Program-made: the position numbers and the translations under genes | Shown here: in pieces, positions 7,637 through 15,236 of the stretch | Layout: each line of letters begins with the position of its first letter | Numbering within the stretch: position 1 is the first letter of the stretch | Assembly: GCA_945829115.1 (NCBI GenBank) | Contig: CALZTP010000020.1 | Coordinates: forward strand, 1 to 33,466 | From: an uncultured bacterium | GTDB taxonomy: Bacteria > Bacteroidota > Bacteroidia > Bacteroidales > Bacteroidaceae | Direction: 5' to 3' | Length of the DNA stretch: 33,466 nt | Notes under the pieces: model-generated | Told to the model about the DNA's origin: nothing | Databases searched by the model: none | The model's input: the letters and a program-made list of their open reading frames with translations, nothing else

Positions 7637-7639
7637 GTA

Positions 7640-7670
7640 TTGCATATAGCCAAAAAATGTAGTAACTTTG
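7640..7670 (+). promoter_or_regulatory. promoter of the 151-aa protein gene
   Basis: TTG (7640-7642), 20 bp, then TAACTTTG (7663-7670) is a textbook Bacteroidota promoter. The predicted start near 7677 gives a leader of about 230 nt that contains the hairpin CTCACT-CAAC-AGTGAG (7704-7719) and many GACTCAA-like words, before the ATG at 7909. Confidence 0.65.
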
Positions 7671-7908
7671 CATTGTAAATCAGATACACCAAATGCTTTC
7701 TCTCTCACTCAACAGTGAGGAGCGATGAGGACTCATTGAGAACTCTTTAAGGCGCCAGAAAGGACTCAATTCAGACTCAAAAAGCTACTCAAACAGAGAC
7801 TCAAGCAGAGATCCTGATTTACATCACAATTCTTAATCTAAAACCGTCCTCAACGGGATATAAATGGTTGGCAGACAATTTTTCTGTTCAGCTTTGAGGA
7901 AAAAAATT

Positions 7909-8364
7909 ATGGCACGTATTACACCAATTGATGTCATCAAGGGCATCTCAGGAAAGTATGGCAGCGGAAGCAGCGACTATTTCGCTACAAACTCCAGCTC
8001 AAACCGCATTCACCTCGCAAAGTATCTCAACAAACCTACTGGTCCGGCAACAGAGATGCAGCTGGCACAGATGCAGATCTTCGGAAAACAACAGAAGATG
8101 GCAGCAGCATGGCTGAGAGCAAACCGCCCGTCGGAGGAGAATGGCAACAAGGGCACTGAGGCATATCAGGAGGCTCAGGCTCTCAAGAAGCAGGCTCATC
8201 TCAGCAACGTACGCCAGATTGTGCTTAAGTACATGGACGAGGAGGGCAACGTAACACTTCCTGCGAGCGGCACTACCAACGGTGGCTACACACCACCAGA
8301 CAACTCCGGCCCTGAGTCTGGTGGAGGAAGTGCAACACCAGGCGATGGCGACCTTGAGCCTTAA
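7909..8364 (+). CDS. uncharacterised 151-aa protein with low-complexity acidic/Gly-Pro tail
   Basis: I do not recognise a characterised family. The start MARITPIDVIKGISGK was chosen because it is preceded by GAGGA about 8 bp upstream. An upstream in-frame ATG at 7864 has no such signal. Residues 1-110 are a compact, basic region with the opening TPIDVIKGISGKYGSGSSDYFATN and an Ala/Gln/Lys-rich helical middle (KQQKMAAAWLRANR). Residues 115-151 form a disordered tail rich in Gly, Pro, Ser and Thr that ends DGDLEP. No signal peptide or membrane segment is present. The layout (basic domain plus acidic tail, strong own promoter, no operon partner) recalls small nucleic-acid-binding proteins of Bacteroidota, but this is inference only. 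It is flanked on both sides by repeat-rich non-coding DNA. Confidence 0.7.
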   Translation: MARITPIDVIKGISGKYGSGSSDYFATNSSSNRIHLAKYLNKPTGPATEMQLAQMQIFGKQQKMAAAWLRANRPSEENGNKGTEAYQEAQALKKQAHLSNVRQIVLKYMDEEGNVTLPASGTTNGGYTPPDNSGPESGGGSATPGDGDLEP

Positions 8365-8389
8365 GCAATGAGCCGTGGGCGTCAGCATT

Positions 8390-8473
8390 AAGGGCGACAT
8401 AGCATAGGATTGGGCTTTGGGGGGTGATGGGGACCCGATTGAGATAGAGCCCACACCCCATTCTATGTCGCCC
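8390..8473 (+). terminator. long stem-loop after the 151-aa gene
   Basis: GGGCGACATAG (8392-8402) pairs perfectly with CTATGTCGCCC (8463-8473). A G-rich loop contains a smaller GGGCT ... AGCCC hairpin. It lies 25 nt past the stop codon and could be a terminator or an RNA-stabilising structure. No clean U-run follows, so the terminator call is tentative. Confidence 0.45.
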
Positions 8474-8525
8474 CCTACTTTCTTGCTCTATGTCGCCCCT
8501 ACTTTCTTGCTCTATGTCGCCCCCT
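8463..8525 (+). repeat. 25-bp tandem repeat (CTATGTCGCCCC type)
   Basis: Two full units start at 8463 and 8488, and a partial unit starts at 8512. Each begins CTATGTCGCC and continues CCTACTTTCTTGCT; the second unit is one C shorter. The conserved head of each unit can pair with the single inverted copy at 8392-8402, so three alternative stems are possible. Confidence 0.8.
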
Positions 8526-8625
8526 TCAAGGCTATGTGATATGAAACCATTTTGCCTTTACTGTGAATTTGTTTTGAAATCTATTTTTTTAGATTGCGAA
8601 ACTTGAATAAAACCTACTTTGAGAA

Positions 8626-9705
8626 TTATTTCTTCTCATGCCATCCCTGTGCCTTTAGCTGGAACTCATTGTCGTCTCTGGTTACAAGAACAGCGCCGTA
8701 CTGAGGTTTCGTGATATGCCCAATCAGCTTTATCCCTTCACGATTCTCCACCTTTGAGAGATCGCCAATAGGTACAGTAAATAGAAGTTCATAGTCATCA
8801 CCACCATTGAGAGCACAGGTGGTTAGGTTCATGTTAAACTCCTCTGCAGCAACAGCTGTCTGATAGTCAATAGGTATTGACTTTTCAAAGATTCGGCATC
8901 CACAACCAGAAGCTTTACAGATATGCATAAGTTCAGAGGCAAGACCGTCAGAGATATCTATCATTGACGTAGGGTGCACACCAATCTCACGGAGAGTATT
9001 TATTACATCACCACGAGCCTCTGGTTGCAACTGTCGTTCAATGAGATATTCCTTTCCTGAAAATTCCGGATTGAAGAGCAGAGCATCAATGTGCTTCTTC
9101 TGAATCTCTTTGTCAGAATATTTCTGTTGTATATCCCTTATCTGCTGGTAGTAGACACTTTTCTCACGCTCTAAGATCTGCACACCCATATATGCTGCAC
9201 CGAGGTCGCCAGAGACGCAGATAAGGTCTGTATCTTTTGCCCCCGAACGTTTCACAATTTCCGCCTCCTTAGCATGCCCAATACATGTCATGGTGACTGC
9301 AAGACCAGTTAAAGAAGATGTTGTGTCACCCCCGACGACGTCGACATTCCATTTCCCGCATGCCCTTTTCACACCATCATAGAAAGCATCTACGTCTTCA
9401 ACGGCGAAGCGGTGAGAGAGAGCGATAGAGACAAGCATCTGTGAAGGCATTGCATTCATGGCGAAGATATCGCTCATGGCAGCCATTGCCGTCTTGTAGC
9501 CGAGATGCATCATGTCTACGTAAACGAGATTGAAGTGTATGCCCTCCATAAACATATCGGTAGAGACGAGTGTCACTTCATCTCCGTTTGCAAAGATGAT
9601 GGCAGCATCGTCTCCTATTCCAGTCTTTGTTGAAGGGTTCATTGTTTTTATGTTTGATGAGATGCGGTCTATGAGACCGAACTCCCCAAGTTCAGAGATA
9701 TTCAT
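8626..9705 (-). CDS. thiL: thiamine-monophosphate kinase
   Basis: A 359-aa ThiL that phosphorylates thiamine monophosphate to the active cofactor thiamine diphosphate in the cytoplasm. Family motifs are in order: GIGDDAAII (29-37) for Mg-ATP, STDMFMEGIHF (48-58), VGGDTTSS (124-131), SGDLGAAYMG, MIDISDGLASE (248-258) and GGDDYELLF (301-309). The start at 9705 (MNISELGEFGLIDRI) is the family start. An open frame continues upstream to 9831, but that part overlaps the end of lpxK and has no family similarity. The gene follows lpxK by 55 nt on the same strand and is probably the last gene of the sppA-lpxK-thiL set. Confidence 0.93.
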   Translation of the reverse strand: MNISELGEFGLIDRISSNIKTMNPSTKTGIGDDAAIIFANGDEVTLVSTDMFMEGIHFNLVYVDMMHLGYKTAMAAMSDIFAMNAMPSQMLVSIALSHRFAVEDVDAFYDGVKRACGKWNVDVVGGDTTSSLTGLAVTMTCIGHAKEAEIVKRSGAKDTDLICVSGDLGAAYMGVQILEREKSVYYQQIRDIQQKYSDKEIQKKHIDALLFNPEFSGKEYLIERQLQPEARGDVINTLREIGVHPTSMIDISDGLASELMHICKASGCGCRIFEKSIPIDYQTAVAAEEFNMNLTTCALNGGDDYELLFTVPIGDLSKVENREGIKLIGHITKPQYGAVLVTRDDNEFQLKAQGWHEKK

Positions 9706-9760
9706 ATCGAAAGAAAAATCGTTTTTTAGAATGATATTACTTTTACACCATGCCAGTTTC

Positions 9761-10924
9761 TTAGAATGAGATAGTCTTTTTATCAGCCTTGTCATTATTT
9801 TTCTGTTCATTTCGGTTGTTCGTCTTAGCAAGCACCGAATCCTTTGAATTTTTCATGACGTAGCTTAGGATAAAATCATCGAACTGTTCTCTATAGTCGA
9901 GCATGAAAGCAACAGAAATCGGGAGGGCATAGATATGACTTTTGACATCGTTGCTCAGTCCGTCAACATTCACTAACCTTGCAGCATCTTTCTCTGTGGT
10001 GATGATGATTCGCTTTTCGTTAAGCGAGTCAAAGAGATTGTTTAGCCGTGAGATATCCTTATCGCTGAAGGCATGATGGTCGGAGAAGGTTAGCGGATGC
10101 AGATTTTCTGTGTAGTTAGCAAGGTCGAGGAGAAGATGCTTTGGAGATGCAATTCCCGAGAGCACCACGACATTATGGTTCTTTGAGATCTGCTCAAGTG
10201 AGAAAGGAGCGGCCTCTGGGAACACTGGTCTCAGTTCCTCGTAGCGAATTGTTGTGAAGAAGAGTTTCTGGTAGGGGTAGAGATTAAGTCCCTTTGTTAT
10301 GACACGGTAGTCCATTGGTCTTAGATTCTCCGGACATTTTGTAACGATAACAATATCTGCACGCTGCTTGCCCTCTTGAGGTTCACGAAGGCATCCTGAC
10401 GGTAACATCTTGTCGTAGATAATCAAGCGATGATAATCAACGAGCAGGATGTTCACCCCTGGCTTTACATAGCGGTGCTGGAAAGCATCATCGAGAAGAA
10501 TAACGTCGGTATCCTTCGTCTTTTCATTCTTAAGGATAAGGTCAATGCCCTCACAGCGATTTGCATCAACTGCTACATTTATCTGGTCGCCGTATTTCAG
10601 GAACATTTGGTAAGGCTCGTCACCAATATGGCGAGCAGTCGTTTCCTTCCCAGCGAGCTGGAAATGCTTTGTCTTACGCTTATAGCCACGGCTGAGCACG
10701 GTAACCTTCTTGTTGTCTTTCAACAGACGAATGAGATATTCCACGTGCGGAGTTTTTCCAGACCCTCCCACAGTGATGTTTCCCACGGAGATTACAGGTA
10801 TTGTAAAGCTTCGTGATTTCAACACTCCTGTATCGAAGAGGAAATTCCGGAATCGGATGATGAGTCCATAGATGAAACTCAGAGGTAGCAGATATTTTTT
10901 TATTTTTATGAAATCGCCTTCCAT
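9761..10924 (-). CDS. lpxK: tetraacyldisaccharide 4'-kinase
   Basis: LpxK phosphorylates the lipid A disaccharide precursor at the inner membrane, the sixth step of lipid A synthesis, which confirms a Gram-negative envelope. The N-terminal amphipathic or membrane-anchoring segment (about residues 8-30) is followed by the P-loop VGGSGKTPHVEYL (52-64) and the conserved DDAFQH (145-150) of the active site. Start ATG at 10924 (MEGDFIKIKKYLLPL) gives 387 aa. An upstream TTG at 10954 would add 10 residues but is less likely. The last roughly 25 residues are a charged Asn/Lys-rich extension. The gap of 150 bp to sppA contains a perfect 14-bp inverted repeat. It shares a strand and probably a transcript with sppA and thiL. 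Confidence 0.92.
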   Translation of the reverse strand: MEGDFIKIKKYLLPLSFIYGLIIRFRNFLFDTGVLKSRSFTIPVISVGNITVGGSGKTPHVEYLIRLLKDNKKVTVLSRGYKRKTKHFQLAGKETTARHIGDEPYQMFLKYGDQINVAVDANRCEGIDLILKNEKTKDTDVILLDDAFQHRYVKPGVNILLVDYHRLIIYDKMLPSGCLREPQEGKQRADIVIVTKCPENLRPMDYRVITKGLNLYPYQKLFFTTIRYEELRPVFPEAAPFSLEQISKNHNVVVLSGIASPKHLLLDLANYTENLHPLTFSDHHAFSDKDISRLNNLFDSLNEKRIIITTEKDAARLVNVDGLSNDVKSHIYALPISVAFMLDYREQFDDFILSYVMKNSKDSVLAKTNNRNEQKNNDKADKKTISF

Positions 10925-10964
10925 AAACCGTTTTAAAGGATTTAGAAATTGCAATGGTGAGTAG

Positions 10965-11058
10965 TCCTTGCTTTGAATTTCAATTGATGCCAGAAGTCTA
11001 TGACACCTAATTATTATGTGTAAGAGTCTATGACATCACTTGTTATTCAAAGCAAGGA
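10965..11058. promoter_or_regulatory. 14-bp inverted repeat with internal direct repeats between sppA and lpxK
   Basis: TCCTTGCTTTGAAT (10965-10978) is a perfect reverse complement of ATTCAAAGCAAGGA (11045-11058). The 66-nt loop holds two copies of AGTCTATGACA (10995-11005 and 11025-11035) exactly 30 bp apart. It lies between two same-strand genes and could be an attenuator, an mRNA processing site or a small mobile repeat. Confidence 0.6.
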
Positions 11059-11074
11059 GCCTATCCTTTCTTTT

Positions 11075-12874
11075 TTAATTTACATTCAGAATAAAAGGTA
11101 TTCTCGCCTGAACAGGCGACTGGTTCTTAAGAGTTCTCACGAGATAGTAAGGCTCATAGAACGCACCGAGAACAGAACGCAACTGCGCATCGAGTTCAGA
11201 ATCGTTTGTAGAAGCTTTTTCCAGGAGCTGAGTGGCGAAGTCCTTATCAAGAGGATAGTCGGCTACGCAGAACTCCGATACCTTTGCTAAAGCAGCCGCT
11301 TTTGCCACGGCAGCATCGAGAGTGCCCAGTTCGTCAATGAGCTTCAATTGCTTAGCATCTTGTCCGAGCCATACACGTCCCTGTGCGATCTTCTCAAGGC
11401 TTTCATCGCTCATCTTTCTGCCATCAGCGACACGCTTCTTAAAGAGCGCATAGCCGTTATCGACATATGCCTGAAGAACCTGCAGCTCCTCTGCGTTAAG
11501 AGGGCGGTATATGCCAGCTGGAGAGAATGTAGAGTTCTTGTTTGTCTTCACTTCATCGTAGTGAATGCCAAGCTTCTGTGTCATGAGGTTAGACATATCT
11601 GGGAACAATCCAAAAATGCCAATAGAACCGGTGAGAGTTGTTGGTTCAGCAAAGATATAAGACGCATTGCAAGCCATATAGTAACCACCAGAAGCAGCAG
11701 CACCACCCATGGACACTACCACTGGCTTTTGCTTCTTTAGATTAGAAATGGAATGCCAAAGCTGCTCTGAAGCATAGGCGTCTCCACCACCAGAGTTTAT
11801 TCTCAATACAACTGCCTTTATGTCGTCATCATCAGCAATCTTGCCGAGGTCCTTGCAGATATCCCTCGCCACAATTTGCTGCGTATTGCCAGAGAGTCCT
11901 ATTCCTGCGGGATTGCTGTCCATAACGATGTCTCCGCTACAGTAATAAACTGCAATCTTCTCACCCTTGCCTGCATACTGTCCCTTTTTTGCAGGAATGT
12001 TCTTCATATCTGTAATGGAAAGAGTGTTAATGGTCTCATCTTGGTCAATCTTTAACATCTTCTTTACCTTAGCTTTAACCTCATCAGCATAAAGTAAATC
12101 ATCAACAAGTTTCTTAGACTTTATCTGCTCTGCTTGTTCAAGGAAGAGGACACCGTCTGCGATACGGTTCAGAGAGTCTTTAGAAATCTTTCTTGACGAA
12201 GAAACAGCAGAAAGGAGATTGTCCCAAATGCCATTGATATATTTAGAAACCTGCTCACGGTTGGCATCGCTCATCTTCGACTCGGTGAAAGTCTCTGTGG
12301 CACTCTTATATGTTCCCACCTTTACAACCGTGAACTTCACACCAACTTTCTCAAGCATATCCTTGTAGTATACCGGTTGTGCACCGATACCCTGCCACAT
12401 GATGCGACCCTGTGGATTGAGGTATATCTTATCGGCTACAGTAGAGAGATAGTAGGCTCCCTGCAAATACAAATCCGAATATGCCACAATCCATTTTCCA
12501 GACTTCTTAAAGTCTTGAAGTTTTGTTCGGATTTCCTGAAGTGTAGCATAATCGCTTGATATAAGTCCCGACTTTATGTATATTCCCTTCACCTTATCGT
12601 TCTCCTTCGCCTTCTCGATAGCAGAAAGGATGTCGTTCAGACCAGTAGAAGAGAAACTGCTACCAAAGAGTTCAGAGAATGGGTCGTTGATTCCCTTCTC
12701 TGTTATTTCTCCCTCGAGGTTTAGCACGAGAACAGAATTCTCTTCTACAACAGGAGTGGAACTGCTGGTCGCTAAGGTGCCTATAAGACTAATAATGCCA
12801 AAAACGACAAACAATCCACAGAAGAGAAACAGTCCTAAGACTGTTGCAAAGACATTCTTAAAAAAATCTTTCAT
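11075..12874 (-). CDS. sppA: signal peptide peptidase SppA, 67K type
   Basis: A 599-aa inner-membrane serine protease of family S49 that degrades cleaved signal peptides. One N-terminal membrane segment (about residues 8-34) is followed by two tandem S49 domains, the long SppA form. The catalytic dyad is intact: Lys190 in GTYKSATETF in the first domain and Ser395 in GAAASGGYYM in the second. TLTGSIGIFG (413-422) is a conserved S49 strand. I chose ATG 12874 (MKDFFKNVFATVLG) because the hydrophobic anchor then begins within ten residues. The frame stays open to 12973, but those 33 extra residues are polar and unlike the family. A weak minus-strand element TATGGTTG at 12971-12978 could be the -7 site. 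It probably heads the sppA-lpxK-thiL set. Confidence 0.93.
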   Translation of the reverse strand: MKDFFKNVFATVLGLFLFCGLFVVFGIISLIGTLATSSSTPVVEENSVLVLNLEGEITEKGINDPFSELFGSSFSSTGLNDILSAIEKAKENDKVKGIYIKSGLISSDYATLQEIRTKLQDFKKSGKWIVAYSDLYLQGAYYLSTVADKIYLNPQGRIMWQGIGAQPVYYKDMLEKVGVKFTVVKVGTYKSATETFTESKMSDANREQVSKYINGIWDNLLSAVSSSRKISKDSLNRIADGVLFLEQAEQIKSKKLVDDLLYADEVKAKVKKMLKIDQDETINTLSITDMKNIPAKKGQYAGKGEKIAVYYCSGDIVMDSNPAGIGLSGNTQQIVARDICKDLGKIADDDDIKAVVLRINSGGGDAYASEQLWHSISNLKKQKPVVVSMGGAAASGGYYMACNASYIFAEPTTLTGSIGIFGLFPDMSNLMTQKLGIHYDEVKTNKNSTFSPAGIYRPLNAEELQVLQAYVDNGYALFKKRVADGRKMSDESLEKIAQGRVWLGQDAKQLKLIDELGTLDAAVAKAAALAKVSEFCVADYPLDKDFATQLLEKASTNDSELDAQLRSVLGAFYEPYYLVRTLKNQSPVQARIPFILNVN

Positions 12875-13005
12875 AAGATTAGGTGTATTATTGTTTTGCA
12901 TTAACATCCCTACGTTTTTCTCCGTAAGAGGATATTCCTGCACATATTTTTCTAAAACGAGAAGATAGTGCAACCATATTTTTAAAAGGTCACACTACCC
13001 TTACG

Positions 13006-13058
13006 ACCTGCATTTCCCATGCTTCTTTCTTGATGAAAAGACCATGAAAAATGCAGGT
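13006..13058 (-). terminator. possible mutB terminator
   Basis: ACCTGCATTT (13006-13015) pairs with AAATGCAGGT (13049-13058), a 10-bp stem with a 33-nt loop, 25 bp past the mutB stop on the minus strand. There is no immediate U-run, so termination there is uncertain. It may instead shape the sppA upstream region. Confidence 0.4.
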
Positions 13059-13082
13059 AAAAGAATTGTCACAATGGAGACT

Positions 13083-15233
13083 TTACTCCACGTCCATGAG
13101 AATCTTCATCATCGTAGCAGCTGAGTAAGCCACAGAAGTACCAGGACCAAAGATGGCAGCAACGCCAGCCTTGTAAAGGAACTCATAGTCCTGAGCAGGG
13201 ATCACACCACCTGCTACAACCATAATATCTTCGCGTCCGAGTTTCTTCAGTTCCTCAAAGAGCTGAGGAATGAGAGTCTTGTGACCTGCAGCAAGAGAAG
13301 AGACACCAATGATGTGAACATCGTTCTCAACAGCCTCACGAGCAGCTTCGGCAGGAGTCTGGAACAAAGGTCCCATATCGACATCATAACCACAGTCAGC
13401 ATATCCCGTTGCCACTACCTTAGCACCACGGTCGTGTCCGTCCTGACCCATCTTTGCAATGAAGATACGTGGGCGGCGACCTTCTTTCTCAGCAAACTCG
13501 TTTGTTAAACGAATAGCTTCCTCAAACTGGCTATCCTTCTTGTACTCAGAAGAATAAACGCCTGAAATAGTACGAATCACAGCTTTATAACGTCCTACTA
13601 CAACTTCACATGCATCACTAATCTCACCGAGCGTACAACGCAGCTTAGCACACTCCACCGCAGCCTCGAGAAGGTTTCCGTTTCCAGTGCGAACAACCTC
13701 TGTGAGTGCTTCGAGAGCCTTCTTGCAAGCCTCGTTGTCACGATTTGCCTTCAGCTGACGGATAGCCTCCTCCTGCTGCAGGCGAACAGCAGTATTGTCG
13801 ACCTCGAGGATATCGATTGGGTCCTCATGGTCAAGACGATACTTGTTTGTGCCAACGATTGTCTGAGCTCCAGAGTCGATACGAGCCTGAGTACGAGCGG
13901 CAGCCTCCTCGATTCTCATCTTTGGTACGCCAGTCTCGATTGCCTTTGCCATACCACCGAGCTTCTCGATCTCTTGGATGTGCTCCCAAGCCTTGTCTAC
14001 GAGTTCCTTGGTGAGACTCTCCACATAGTAAGAACCTGCCCATGGGTCTATCTCCTTGCAGACCTTTGTCTCGTTCTGGATGTATATCTGGGTGTTGCGG
14101 GCAATACGTGCAGAGAAGTCGGTAGGGAGCGCGATTGCCTCATCGAGGGAGTTGGTATGGAGTGACTGAGTATGTCCGAGGACAGCAGCCATGGCCTCGA
14201 TACAAGTACGACCAACATTATTGAATGGGTCCTGCTCTGTGAGCGACCATCCAGAAGTCTGTGAGTGAGTACGCAATGCCATTGACTTTGGATTTTTTGC
14301 TCCAAAGCTCTTCACTATCTTCGCCCAGAGGAGTCGTCCTGCACGCATCTTTGCGATCTCCATGAAGTGGTTCATGCCGATAGCCCAGAAGAAAGAGAGT
14401 CGTGGCGCAAAAGCGTCGATATCAATGCCTGCGTTCACACCAGCACGGAGGTAGTCCATACCGTCTGCGAGTGTGTATGCCAGCTCGATATCTGCTGTTG
14501 CTCCAGCCTCCTGCATGTGGTATCCAGAGATAGAGATGCTGTTGAACTTTGGCATATACTTAGAGGTATATTCAAAGATGTCAGCAATAATCTTCATGGA
14601 GAATGATGGTGGGTAGATGTATGTGTTTCGCACCATGAACTCCTTGAGAATATCATTCTGGATTGTTCCTGCCATTTCTTCCAGCTTTGCTCCCTGTTCA
14701 AGACCTGCAACGATGTAGAATGCCATAATAGGGAGCACGGCACCGTTCATGGTCATAGAGACAGACATCTTGTTGAGAGGGATGCCATCAAAGAGAACCT
14801 TCATATTCTCAACAGAGCAGATAGAAACGCCTGCCTTACCAACATCACCAATAACACGCTGGTTATCTGGGTCGTAGCCACGGTGTGTAGGAAGGTCGAA
14901 AGCAACCGAGAGACCCTTCTGTCCAGAGGCGAGATTACGGCGATAGAAAGCGTTTGACTCTTCCGCAGTAGAGAATCCCGCATACTGGCGGATTGTCCAT
15001 GGTCGGAATGGGTACATCATGGAATAAGGGCCACGGAGAAATGGTGGAATACCAGCAGCGAAGTCGAGGTGTTCCATGCCCTCAAGGTCTTCCTTTGTGT
15101 AGACCGGTTTCACGTCTATCAGCTCTGGAGTCTTCCAAACATACTGAATATTATTTTCCTTCTGCCAGTCGAGTCCGTTTTTCTTCTCGATACCAGCAAA
15201 GATATCAACATTTTTAAAATCTTTTCTTGCCAT
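13083..15233 (-). CDS. mutB: methylmalonyl-CoA mutase, large (catalytic) subunit
   Basis: A 716-aa adenosylcobalamin-dependent mutase that interconverts succinyl-CoA and (R)-methylmalonyl-CoA. In succinate-forming anaerobes this is the key step toward propionate. The N-terminal TIM barrel (about residues 45-560) has the expected [19 protein letters not shown] segment (about 119-137). The C-terminal B12 domain has the base-off ligand motif [12 protein letters not shown], with axial His about residue 600, followed by [10 protein letters not shown] and VVAGGVIP. The length and motifs match the large subunit of heterodimeric enzymes. It lies 3 nt after mutA, so the pair is translationally coupled. 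The cofactor requirement means the cell must import or salvage B12. Confidence 0.97.
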   Translation of the reverse strand: MARKDFKNVDIFAGIEKKNGLDWQKENNIQYVWKTPELIDVKPVYTKEDLEGMEHLDFAAGIPPFLRGPYSMMYPFRPWTIRQYAGFSTAEESNAFYRRNLASGQKGLSVAFDLPTHRGYDPDNQRVIGDVGKAGVSICSVENMKVLFDGIPLNKMSVSMTMNGAVLPIMAFYIVAGLEQGAKLEEMAGTIQNDILKEFMVRNTYIYPPSFSMKIIADIFEYTSKYMPKFNSISISGYHMQEAGATADIELAYTLADGMDYLRAGVNAGIDIDAFAPRLSFFWAIGMNHFMEIAKMRAGRLLWAKIVKSFGAKNPKSMALRTHSQTSGWSLTEQDPFNNVGRTCIEAMAAVLGHTQSLHTNSLDEAIALPTDFSARIARNTQIYIQNETKVCKEIDPWAGSYYVESLTKELVDKAWEHIQEIEKLGGMAKAIETGVPKMRIEEAAARTQARIDSGAQTIVGTNKYRLDHEDPIDILEVDNTAVRLQQEEAIRQLKANRDNEACKKALEALTEVVRTGNGNLLEAAVECAKLRCTLGEISDACEVVVGRYKAVIRTISGVYSSEYKKDSQFEEAIRLTNEFAEKEGRRPRIFIAKMGQDGHDRGAKVVATGYADCGYDVDMGPLFQTPAEAAREAVENDVHIIGVSSLAAGHKTLIPQLFEELKKLGREDIMVVAGGVIPAQDYEFLYKAGVAAIFGPGTSVAYSAATMMKILMDVE

Positions 15234-15236
15234 AAC

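Larger units (their letters stand above)
6932..7638. other. repeat-rich non-coding island downstream of tRNA-Arg
   Basis: About 0.7 kb without a credible gene. It holds, in order: an A/T flank; a 40-bp repeat arm (6990-7036); a CG/AT alternating tract (7072-7106); a hairpin GGAGTGC-AA-GCACTCC (7177-7192); the inverted copy of the arm (7288-7327); a 16/32-bp tandem array (7363-7488); a third arm copy (7491-7527); a hairpin GGGTTGC-TTT-GCAACCC (7554-7570); and paired TCGGGACAA motifs. Short frames open across it but run through repeats whose unit length is not a multiple of three. They are unlikely to encode protein. Confidence 0.7.

Noticed and set aside
7326..7649. 107-aa and overlapping 63-aa frames over the repeat island
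   Set aside because: They translate 15-16 bp repeats in shifting frames, giving Ser/Leu/Pro-rich junk, and have no ribosome-binding site.
8578..8595. thiL terminator AATCTA-N6-TAGATT
   Set aside because: A 6-bp AT-rich stem is too weak to call with confidence, although a transcript end near here is expected.
9706..9831. N-terminal extension of ThiL
   Set aside because: Would overlap lpxK and add 42 basic residues absent from ThiL proteins; the family start is at 9705.
12875..12973. N-terminal extension of SppA
   Set aside because: 33 polar residues before the membrane anchor are unlike the family, and a weak promoter element overlaps them.
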